From: Gammaproteobacteria bacterium
Lineage (GTDB): Bacteria > Pseudomonadota > Gammaproteobacteria > Natronospirales > REEB76
DNA: 5,077 bases
Reading direction: 5' to 3'
Assembly (NCBI GenBank): GCA_028871235.1
Contig: JAGWNO010000138.1
Location: forward strand, 1 to 5,077
Part shown: piece by piece, positions 1 to 5,077 of the stretch
Numbering within the stretch: the first letter of the stretch is position 1
Layout of the letters: every line of letters begins with the position of its first letter
The notes under the pieces: generated by a model
The model's input: the letters and a program-made list of their open reading frames with translations, nothing else
What the model was told of the DNA's origin: nothing
Database searches by the model: none
Position numbers and translations under genes: made by a program

Positions 1-1151
1 ACCCCGATGCTGACGTGCAGGCGGATGCGGGCGCCGGTCTCGTTCACCACCAGCGGCGAGGCGTCGGTGATGAGCTGCTGCATGCGCGGCTCCGCCACGC
101 TCGCCACCGCCCGCGGCATGACCGCCAGAAACTCGTCGCCGCCGAGGCGGTAGAGCTTGTCAGAGGGCCGCAGACTCTGGCGCAGCACCGAGACGAAATG
201 GCAGAGCAGCTGGTCGCCGTACTTGTGACCGTACACGTCGTTCACGTCCTTGAGGTTGTCCATGTCGAACACCACCAGTGCGCCGAAACTGCCCTTGACA
301 TCCTCGAGTCCGGCGCCCTCGTTGAAGGCGCGGCGGTTGTAGGCGCCGGTCATGGAATCCAGCAGCGATTCCCGCAGCAGCTGCTCATGGGCGATGCGCA
401 ATTCATTGTGGGCCGTATCGATCTCGCGTTTGGCGTCCTCGAACAGCACCAGCACCATGCCGAAAGCTAGCAACATGTCGAGGATCAGGTCGATATAGGT
501 GTTGCGTCCGGAGAGCTCCTGGAACAGCGTGGTACCCATGTGCACGTCCGGGAACGCCACGTGCATGAGCGCTGTCAGGTAACCCAGCCACAGCAACATG
601 GTCGCCGTCATGAAGGTGCCGATGGTGCGGGTGCCGAGATTACGGCGCGCCGCCGGCAGCACCAGCAGCGCCCATGCGCACCAGGTGAACACCGCCACGT
701 TGCACAAGCCCTGCCAGAACATGAGCGCCTGCAGGTTGGCCGAGAACGCCACCGACAGCAGCGCGATGACCACGGCCGCACTCCATAAGCTGCGTGCATG
801 GCCGAGCGGCGGTGCCGCGGCGCCGCGCACATAGAGCAGCGTGCCGCGCAACAGCATCACCAGGAATGCGAGCTTGCCGAACTGATAGACGAAGTAGCAG
901 AGCTTCACCCACCAGGCGTACTCGCTGCCGTTGCCGAGCAGATCCGGCAGCACGTTGAAGCGCAGGACGAGCGCCGCCAGGGCGATGGCCATGGCCACCC
1001 AGGCGGCGCCCCAGGCGTGGAAATAGGCGCGCCGGTCGGCGAAGCGCCGCAGCAGGCCGAACAGCACCACCAGCAGCACCACCGCCACCACCTGGCTGGC
1101 GAGCCCGAAATACTGCAGCACGAGCTGATTGAGAATCTCGTTGGGTCCCAC
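1..1151 (-). CDS. Membrane-bound diguanylate cyclase (GGDEF), 3' end cut off by the window
   Basis: It makes cyclic di-GMP from two GTP at the inner membrane. The 383 visible residues begin with about seven hydrophobic segments (roughly 17-34, 44-63, 82-101, 122-138, 142-165, 177-199, 218-237), which do not match a sensor family I can name. A charged, probably coiled-coil linker (about 237-262) leads into a GGDEF domain starting at LDSMTGAYNRR (264-274). Metal and substrate residues D296, N304 and D313 fit the DxDxxKxxND...GD pattern, and GGDEF is intact at 337-341. RPSD at 328-331 lies exactly five residues before it, a canonical product-inhibition I-site. The reading frame has no ATG after the upstream in-frame stop; I chose GTG at 1151-1149 because GGGAG (1164-1160) sits 8 nt upstream. 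About 50-60 C-terminal residues of the domain should lie beyond position 1. It diverges from the GGDEF-EAL gene at 1412. Confidence 0.93.
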   Translation of the reverse strand, partial: MGPNEILNQLVLQYFGLASQVVAVVLLVVLFGLLRRFADRRAYFHAWGAAWVAMAIALAALVLRFNVLPDLLGNGSEYAWWVKLCYFVYQFGKLAFLVMLLRGTLLYVRGAAAPPLGHARSLWSAAVVIALLSVAFSANLQALMFWQGLCNVAVFTWCAWALLVLPAARRNLGTRTIGTFMTATMLLWLGYLTALMHVAFPDVHMGTTLFQELSGRNTYIDLILDMLLAFGMVLVLFEDAKREIDTAHNELRIAHEQLLRESLLDSMTGAYNRRAFNEGAGLEDVKGSFGALVVFDMDNLKDVNDVYGHKYGDQLLCHFVSVLRQSLRPSDKLYRLGGDEFLAVMPRAVASVAEPRMQQLITDASPLVVNETGARIRLHVSIG

Positions 1152-1159
1152 GCAGCGGT

Positions 1160-1164
1160 CTCCC
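1160..1164 (-). promoter_or_regulatory. Ribosome binding site supporting a GTG start
   Basis: On the minus strand this reads GGGAG, 8 nt before GTG at 1151-1149. It decides the start of the diguanylate cyclase, because no in-frame ATG exists between the upstream stop (1187-1185) and the first membrane segment. An ATG at 1173 is out of frame. Confidence 0.7.
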
Positions 1165-1188
1165 TGCTCCCATCCTGGAAGGGGCTAC

Positions 1189-1218
1189 ATCATGCCTCGC
1201 GCCCGCGGTCGCTCACAA
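1189..1218 (-). promoter_or_regulatory. Candidate sigma-70 promoter for the diguanylate cyclase
   Basis: Read on the minus strand, TTGTGA (1218-1213, four of six matches to TTGACA) is followed by an 18-bp spacer and CATGAT (1194-1189, four of six matches to TATAAT). Transcription would start near 1182 and give a leader of about 30 nt carrying the GGGAG ribosome site. Both hexamers are imperfect, so this is a plausible reading and not a firm call. Confidence 0.4.
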
Positions 1219-1229
1219 GACCGCCCGGC

Positions 1230-1243
1230 GGCGGATATCCGCC
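1230..1243. promoter_or_regulatory. Perfect 14-bp palindrome, possible operator
   Basis: GGCGGATATCCGCC is its own reverse complement over all 14 bases; the next flanking pair (C at 1229, A at 1244) breaks the symmetry. It lies between two divergent c-di-GMP genes, 11 bp upstream of the candidate -35 hexamer of the minus-strand gene and 168 bp before the plus-strand start. A dimeric regulator could bind it and act on one or both genes. I do not recognise it as the site of a named regulator. The rest of the 1152-1411 spacer is GC-rich, and I see no convincing promoter in it for the plus-strand gene. Confidence 0.4.
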
Positions 1244-1411
1244 ATTGGACGCCTCCGCGCGCGTGCCAGCGCCCGGTTTTCCAGGTCCGCCCCCGGCGCG
1301 GCCGCCTCTGGACAGGGCCACGTCGAGTCTGCACACTGGCCGCAGCTCGCTCACCCTTATTGAGGTAGCCTGCCGCCCGGGGAGGACGGGCCAGGGAAAC
1401 CGGGAGACCTG

Positions 1412-3427
1412 ATGGCTATCGCCACCATGGCCAATACGCTCGTACCCCGCCGGGACCTCAGCCGGCAGGTCAAGGCGGAACTCACCAACATCCTTTTCCA
1501 GAACACCCGCGGCATGCACCTCGCGGGCATAGCCGTCGCGGTGCTGCTGGTGTTCATGTTCCGCGAGACCGCCCTCGACCCCCGCATCATGGCCGCCTGG
1601 CTCATCTATATGGTGGTGGTGGAATGCGGCCGCGGCCTGCTGGGCCGACGTTTCCGCATGCTGACTGCGCCCTTCACCGACAGCGGTCTGTGGAAGCGGC
1701 GCTTCAACATCGGCAACCTGCTGGCCGCCCTCGGCTGGGGCCTGGCCGGCATCCTGCTGTTCCCGCCTGGCGACGTGGCCCATCAGATGTTCCTCACCAT
1801 CGTCATCATGGGTGCCTGCGCGGTGGCCATGCCGGCGCTGTCGGCGCTGATCGGCGGCTATCTGCTGTTCCTGTTCGTGGCGTCGCTGCCGCTGACCATA
1901 CGGCTGGTCAGCGAGCTGCACGAAATACAGCTCACCGCCGCGCTGCTCTCGGTTGTGATGGCGGCGATCCTGGCGCGCATGGCCATCGGCATGCACCAGC
2001 GGCTGGTGGAACAGCTCAACGTGCGTTTCGCCTACGCCGACCTCGCCGATGAGCTGCGCACCGAGATGTCGGACCGGCAGCGCGCCGAGGAACAGCTCAC
2101 CCAGCTCGCCAACTACGATGCGCTCACCGGCCTGCCGAATCGCACCCAGTTCGAACAGAAGCTCAAGCATGCGATCATGCGCGCGCGCGGCGGCGATGCG
2201 CAGCTGGCGGTGTTGTTCGTGGACCTGGACCGCTTCAAGCACATCAACGATTCCCTCGGCCACCAGACCGGTGACGAGGTGCTGAAGCGCGTGGCGCAGC
2301 GCCTGCGCCGCTGCATCGGTGTGCACGACATGGTGGCGCGATTGTCCGGAGACGAGTTCATCCTCATCATCGAGGAGGTGCGCGACCACGAGCAGATCGA
2401 GGTGTTGGCGGAGCGCATCCTGCGCACCATCGCCAAACCCATGCTGCTGAACGAGACCGAACTGCGCGTGTCCTGCAGCGTCGGCATCACCCTGCTGGCG
2501 GCGGGCAGCCCGGACGCCAAGAGCCTGCTCAGCAACGCCGACACCGCGCTCTACCGCGCCAAGCATCGCGGCCGCAATCGCTACCAGTTCTTCACGCCGG
2601 ACATGCACGATGCGGTGCTGCAGCGTGTGAAACGCGAGGTGGAGCTGCGCAAGGCGCTGCCGCGCGGCGAACTCACGCTGCATTATCAACCGCTGTTCGA
2701 TCTGCTGAACGGCAAACTCATGGGTGTCGAGGCACTGCTCCGCTGGCAAAGTCACGAGTTCGGCCTGGTACCGCCCACGGAGTTCATCCCGCTGGCGGAG
2801 GAGACCGGCCTCATCATCCCCATCGGCGAATGGGTGCTGCGCGAAGCCTGCCAGCAGGCGGTACGCTGGCGGCAGCTGCACGGCGGCGAATTCCACATGG
2901 CGGTGAACCTGTCGGTGCGCCAGTTCACGGTGCCCGATCTCGCCGGTATCGTGGGCCGGATTCTCGGCGAGACCGGGCTGCCGCCCACCGCGCTGCTGCT
3001 GGAGATCACCGAAAGCGTGGCGCTGTCCAACGATGAGGGCAATCTCGATGAGCTGCGGAAACTGCGCGGCCTGGGCATCCGCCTGGCGCTGGATGATTTC
3101 GGCACCGGCAATTCCTCCCTGGGTTATCTCAGGCGCTTCCCCATCGACGTGCTCAAGCTCGACCAGAGTTTCGTGCGTGACGTGGCCACCAGCCACGAGG
3201 ACGCGGCGGTGGCGCGCGCCACCATCCAGCTGGCCAATTCGCTCGGCATCCGGGTGGTGGCGGAAGGCGTGGAGAACGAGGCGCAGCTCAAGTGGTTGCA
3301 GCTGGAGAGCTGTGAACTCATCCAGGGCTACCTGCTGAGCGAGCCGCTGGACGTGCGCGCCTGCGAACAGCTGCTGTTGAATCACGCCCAGGCGGTGCGG
3401 CCGCCGTCCTCGGACAAAATGAATTAG
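1412..3427 (+). CDS. Membrane GGDEF-EAL protein (c-di-GMP phosphodiesterase, possibly bifunctional)
   Basis: This 671-residue protein should break down and possibly also make cyclic di-GMP at the inner membrane. About six hydrophobic segments fill residues 34-195 (near 35-50, 58-72, 101-117, 126-147, 148-166, 172-192). A charged coiled-coil-like stretch (about 197-232) leads to the GGDEF domain, which starts at ANYDALTGLPNR (233-244). D271, N279 and D288 are present, but the signature is SGDEF (312-316) and the I-site position holds GVHD (303-306) without the arginine. The EAL domain looks complete: EAL 440-442 in EALLRW, N499 in NLSVRQ, E531 in LEITES, D561-D562 in DDFGTG, K582, D584, E618 and E621 in EGVE, and Q638. 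This supports phosphodiesterase activity; cyclase activity is uncertain because SGDEF can be active or serve as a GTP-binding regulatory site. ATG at 1412 follows GGGAGA (1402-1407). A second in-frame ATG lies at 1427. Confidence 0.95.
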   Translation: MAIATMANTLVPRRDLSRQVKAELTNILFQNTRGMHLAGIAVAVLLVFMFRETALDPRIMAAWLIYMVVVECGRGLLGRRFRMLTAPFTDSGLWKRRFNIGNLLAALGWGLAGILLFPPGDVAHQMFLTIVIMGACAVAMPALSALIGGYLLFLFVASLPLTIRLVSELHEIQLTAALLSVVMAAILARMAIGMHQRLVEQLNVRFAYADLADELRTEMSDRQRAEEQLTQLANYDALTGLPNRTQFEQKLKHAIMRARGGDAQLAVLFVDLDRFKHINDSLGHQTGDEVLKRVAQRLRRCIGVHDMVARLSGDEFILIIEEVRDHEQIEVLAERILRTIAKPMLLNETELRVSCSVGITLLAAGSPDAKSLLSNADTALYRAKHRGRNRYQFFTPDMHDAVLQRVKREVELRKALPRGELTLHYQPLFDLLNGKLMGVEALLRWQSHEFGLVPPTEFIPLAEETGLIIPIGEWVLREACQQAVRWRQLHGGEFHMAVNLSVRQFTVPDLAGIVGRILGETGLPPTALLLEITESVALSNDEGNLDELRKLRGLGIRLALDDFGTGNSSLGYLRRFPIDVLKLDQSFVRDVATSHEDAAVARATIQLANSLGIRVVAEGVENEAQLKWLQLESCELIQGYLLSEPLDVRACEQLLLNHAQAVRPPSSDKMN

Positions 3428-3490
3428 TGGCAATGGCCGTCACGGCTTCTGTTACCATGCCGTCAACCGCGTAACAACAACATCTACCCC
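3428..3490 (+). promoter_or_regulatory. Leader of the DedA gene with a weak extended -10
   Basis: The 63-bp gap after the GGDEF-EAL stop has no terminator hairpin. TACCAT at 3453-3458, preceded by TGT, resembles an extended -10 element, but no good -35 accompanies it. The last 20 bases before the ATG are A/C-rich with no purine-rich ribosome site. The gene could therefore be read through from upstream, start from this weak promoter, or both. Confidence 0.3.
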
Positions 3491-4108
3491 ATGGGCATCT
3501 TCCATGATTCCATGCAGTTCCTGGGACCGTATCTCAGCAGTTACGGTTATCCGGTGCTGTTTGCGGTGATCTTCATCGAGAGCTTCGGCGTGCCGGCGCC
3601 CGGACAGACGCTGCTGATCGCCGCCGCGGTGCTTGCCAGCCAGGGCAAGCTCAACATCGCGGCAGTGTGCGCCACTGCTTTCCTGGCGGCGGTGATCGGC
3701 GACAGCCTCGGCTACTGGATCGGACTCAAGGGCGGCCACCGGTTGATTCTGCGGCTTGGCAGATACGTCGGCGTCGGGGAACAGCAGGTGCAGCGCATGG
3801 AGGCGTCCTTCGCCCGCTACGGCGGCTGGTTCGTGGCGTTCGCGCGCTTCTTCGAGGTGCTGCGCCAGGTCAACGGCATCGTGGCCGGCACCGCCGAGAT
3901 GCCGTTCCGGCGCTTCCTGCTGTTCAACGCCTGCGGGGCGGCGTTGTGGGTAGCGCTCTGGGGTTTCGGCACCTGGCGGCTTGGGCGGCATATCCGCCAC
4001 TACGCCGCGTTCTTCGACGAGGCCAGCATGTTCTTCATGGTGGGAGTGATAATCCTGCTGGTGATGTTGCTGCTGTTCTTCATCCGTCGTCACTGGCGCC
4101 ACCCTTGA
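3491..4108 (+). CDS. DedA-family membrane protein
   Basis: This 205-residue protein belongs to the DedA (SNARE-associated, VTT) family. Members sit in the inner membrane, and several recycle undecaprenyl phosphate, the lipid carrier for envelope polysaccharides, or support membrane-potential and drug-tolerance functions. Family signatures are clear: E30 in IESFGVPAPGQ, G70-D71 in GDSLGYWIG, R119 and R125 in FARFFEVLRQ, AG at 132-133, and RFLLFNACGAALW (141-153). Hydrophobic stretches lie near 21-30, 40-50, 56-79, 112-118, 143-160 and 180-198; the tail is basic. Length fits the family. The start is uncertain because no Shine-Dalgarno precedes ATG 3491; an in-frame ATG (M8) lies seven codons on, also without one. 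It lies 63 bp after the GGDEF-EAL gene on the same strand, so co-transcription is possible. The exact substrate cannot be read from sequence. Confidence 0.9.
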   Translation: MGIFHDSMQFLGPYLSSYGYPVLFAVIFIESFGVPAPGQTLLIAAAVLASQGKLNIAAVCATAFLAAVIGDSLGYWIGLKGGHRLILRLGRYVGVGEQQVQRMEASFARYGGWFVAFARFFEVLRQVNGIVAGTAEMPFRRFLLFNACGAALWVALWGFGTWRLGRHIRHYAAFFDEASMFFMVGVIILLVMLLLFFIRRHWRHP

Positions 4109-4129
4109 ACGGCACAACACATGTCGCGT

Positions 4130-4168
4130 TCGCGGAACGGCCATGGATTGAATCTGAAAGTTCCGCGA
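4130..4168. repeat. Inverted repeat, 9-bp arms, after the DedA gene
   Basis: TCGCGGAAC (4130-4138) and GTTCCGCGA (4160-4168) are perfect reverse complements separated by 21 bases. A second, shorter pair overlaps it: TTCCGC (4161-4166) and GCGGAA (4185-4190). No T-run follows the 9-bp stem, so it is a poor intrinsic terminator. It lies just upstream of the candidate promoter for the lipoprotein gene, so an operator or a weak transcript-end structure are both possible. Confidence 0.4.
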
Positions 4169-4177
4169 GTTTCGCGC

Positions 4178-4205
4178 TTACCGGGCGGAATTCCTGAGCT
4201 ATACT
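4178..4205 (+). promoter_or_regulatory. Candidate sigma-70 promoter for the lipoprotein gene
   Basis: TATACT at 4200-4205 matches five of six bases of the -10 consensus and lies in a locally AT-rich patch that stands out against the GC-rich background. The -35 region is weak: TTACCG at 4178-4183 gives a 16-bp spacer. The predicted start near 4212 leaves a leader of about 30 nt that includes AGGGA at 4232-4236, six bases before the ATG. Confidence 0.55.
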
Positions 4206-4242
4206 TTTCACAACTATTTACCGCCATTCGTAGGGACCTTCC

Positions 4243-4734
4243 ATGAAAAAATTGCTGATTGCATGCCTCCTGGCTGTCATGGCTGCCGCCTGTTCCAAGA
4301 CACCGGACAAGACCGTGACTCTTGGGCCCAGCACCGGGACCGGCAACCAGGACATCGTCAAGGCCGCGGTGAAGCAGCTGGTCACCAACTGTGTCGGCCT
4401 TAATCAGAATTCCTTCGATCTCGTGAACTGGCATGCGACCGTCGCTTCCAATGACGGCAACCCGTACAACTACCACACCGAGACCTGGGGCTGGAGCAAA
4501 TGGATCGAGGTGACGGTGGAGGTGCGGCAGAATGCCCGCGACCTGCCCAAGGAATGGAATGCCCGGGGCCAGGTGTTGCGATACGACCTGGGTGGCGGTA
4601 CCCAGCCGGGCGTGGATGGCAAGACCACGCTGTCGCAGCTGATGTGCGGCACCTTGCCGGTGAGCAACGATCCGAACAATCCCGACACCTTCCTGGCGGT
4701 GCCGGAGATGAAGATGGTGGATCAGCTTAAATAA
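4243..4734 (+). CDS. Small predicted lipoprotein of unknown function
   Basis: I do not recognise this 163-residue protein. It starts with a lipoprotein-type signal: MKKLL, a hydrophobic core, then AAAC with C17 as the likely lipidated residue. Alanine at -3 is less usual than leucine. Serine at +2 is not an inner-membrane retention signal, so outer-membrane anchoring is likely. After a short polar, Gly/Thr-rich linker (about 20-35) comes a compact soluble domain with two cysteines (C50, C135) that could form a disulfide, and an aromatic stretch (NYHTETWGWSKWIEVTVEV, 76-94) that alternates like a beta-strand. The C-terminal part is rich in Pro, Asn and Asp. No catalytic motif is visible. ATG 4243 follows AGGGA with a 6-nt spacer. 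The gene appears to be monocistronic, with its own promoter and a strong terminator downstream. Confidence 0.85.
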   Translation: MKKLLIACLLAVMAAACSKTPDKTVTLGPSTGTGNQDIVKAAVKQLVTNCVGLNQNSFDLVNWHATVASNDGNPYNYHTETWGWSKWIEVTVEVRQNARDLPKEWNARGQVLRYDLGGGTQPGVDGKTTLSQLMCGTLPVSNDPNNPDTFLAVPEMKMVDQLK

Positions 4735-4749
4735 ACGGCTGCCGCCGGC

Positions 4750-4768
4750 CGGGCGTCGGCGTCGCCCG
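4750..4768. repeat. Short GC hairpin after the lipoprotein gene
   Basis: CGGGCG (4750-4755) pairs with CGCCCG (4763-4768) around a 7-nt loop. It lies between the lipoprotein stop codon and the main terminator and has no T-tract. It may add 3'-end stability to the transcript or be incidental in very GC-rich sequence. Confidence 0.25.
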
Positions 4769-4787
4769 CCGCCCAGGCGTTATATAC

Positions 4788-4820
4788 AGCCGGATGGAAG
4801 CGGTTCCATCCGGCTTTTTC
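4788..4820 (+). terminator. Rho-independent terminator of the lipoprotein gene
   Basis: AGCCGGATGGAA (4788-4799) and TTCCATCCGGCT (4804-4815) form a perfect 12-bp stem with a GCGG loop. The stem runs directly into a T-run at 4815-4819. It starts 53 bp after the lipoprotein stop codon and separates that gene from the one starting at 4865. Confidence 0.92.
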
Positions 4821-4864
4821 GTGCTGCTGTTATCCTTATAGCCGGTCTTCGGGGGAGATGTGCC

Positions 4865-5077
4865 ATGCGCCAGCCGCTTGTATCCCTGGTCATCGCCGTA
4901 AGCATGGCGGCGGCCGCCGTGCCGGCTGCGTCTGCGCCGGCACAGGAGCTTCCCGCCCAAGTCGCGCAGACGCCGGGCGCCCCGCCCGAACAGGCCGGCG
5001 ATGCTTTGGTCGCTGTCGGCAGCGTCACCGACACCGCCGCGAACGGCAGCGGCCGCCTGCTGCACGACGGCGATCCG
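4865..5077 (+). CDS. Secreted protein, N-terminal fragment, possibly FecR-domain-like
   Basis: Only 71 residues are inside the window and the frame is open at its right edge. The first 24 or so residues are a Sec-type signal peptide: MRQP, then a hydrophobic Ala/Val-rich core ending in AASA, a plausible signal peptidase I site before PAQ. No lipobox cysteine is present. A Pro/Gln/Ala-rich linker follows (about 25-45), then LVAVGSVTDTAANGSGRLLHDGDP (48-71). The pattern of GxV followed by R-x-L and GD resembles the first strands of FecR-type periplasmic domains, but the matching second half is not visible, so this is only a suggestion. GGAG (4854-4857) lies 7 nt before the ATG, supporting the start. 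It follows the terminator at 4788-4820, so it should have its own promoter; I see no strong hexamers between them. Confidence 0.75.
   Translation, partial: MRQPLVSLVIAVSMAAAAVPAASAPAQELPAQVAQTPGAPPEQAGDALVAVGSVTDTAANGSGRLLHDGDP

Noticed and set aside
1152..1411. A c-di-GMP riboswitch in the leader of either c-di-GMP gene
   Set aside because: I do not see the conserved GEMM core or a matching helix arrangement. The minus-strand leader is too short if the proposed promoter is right.
15..1412. Plus-strand open frames over 15-470, 540-834 and 798-1412
   Set aside because: They are opposite the diguanylate cyclase, whose minus-strand frame carries complete GGDEF motifs. Their His/Arg/Gln-rich translations show no domain.
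1190..3433. A 747-codon open frame on the minus strand, His/Gln/Ala-rich
   Set aside because: It lies fully antisense to the GGDEF-EAL gene, whose motifs are unmistakable. The composition is what the complement of GC-rich codons gives, and no domain is recognisable.
3436..3446. GCCGTCACGGC, a short inverted repeat between the GGDEF-EAL and DedA genes, as a terminator
   Set aside because: The arms are five bases around one central base, too tight for an RNA hairpin, and no T-run follows.
3984..3998. GGCGGCATATCCGCC inside the DedA gene, identical to the 1230-1243 palindrome except for one inserted C
   Set aside because: It encodes part of the GRHIRH stretch in frame, and the extra base breaks the perfect symmetry. 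Coincidence in GC-rich sequence is the simplest reading; a genome-wide count of the motif would decide.
3452..4144. A 230-codon minus-strand open frame
   Set aside because: It is antisense to the DedA gene, with low-complexity His/Gln/Glu-rich content typical of a shadow frame.
4831..4841. TTATAG as the -10 of a promoter for the gene at 4865
   Set aside because: The hexamer matches poorly, and the only spaced -35 candidate falls in the T-run of the terminator.

Overview
The window is GC-rich DNA of Gram-negative, proteobacterial character. Codons favour G or C in the third position, there are inner-membrane signalling proteins and an apparent outer-membrane lipoprotein, and the one clear terminator is a classical Rho-independent hairpin. 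The gene types and style suggest a gammaproteobacterium, but this is inference; no rRNA or other taxonomic marker is present.

Layout. (1) Positions 1-1151, minus strand: a membrane-bound diguanylate cyclase cut by the window edge, starting at GTG, with intact GGDEF and I-site motifs. (2) Positions 1152-1411: a divergent intergenic region with a perfect 14-bp palindrome and a candidate promoter for the minus-strand gene. (3) Positions 1412-3427, plus strand: a complete membrane GGDEF-EAL protein with an SGDEF active site, a degraded I-site and all the recognisable EAL catalytic residues. (4) Positions 3491-4108: a DedA-family membrane protein, 63 bp downstream on the same strand with no terminator between. 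(5) Positions 4109-4242: a spacer with a 9-bp inverted repeat and a good -10 hexamer. (6) Positions 4243-4734: a small unrecognised lipoprotein, followed by a 12-bp-stem terminator at 4788-4820. (7) From 4865 to the edge: the start of a secreted alanine- and proline-rich protein, possibly FecR-domain-like.

How the genes may work together. The divergent pair would control cyclic di-GMP: the left gene looks like a product-inhibited synthase, the right gene a phosphodiesterase or bifunctional enzyme. DedA proteins act in undecaprenyl-phosphate recycling and membrane homeostasis. Its position next to the c-di-GMP gene may be co-transcription or simple adjacency. The last two genes are envelope proteins with no visible functional link to the signalling pair. 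I found no mobile element, CRISPR array, RNA gene or defence system, and no convincing undescribed system. The least explained gene is the small lipoprotein.
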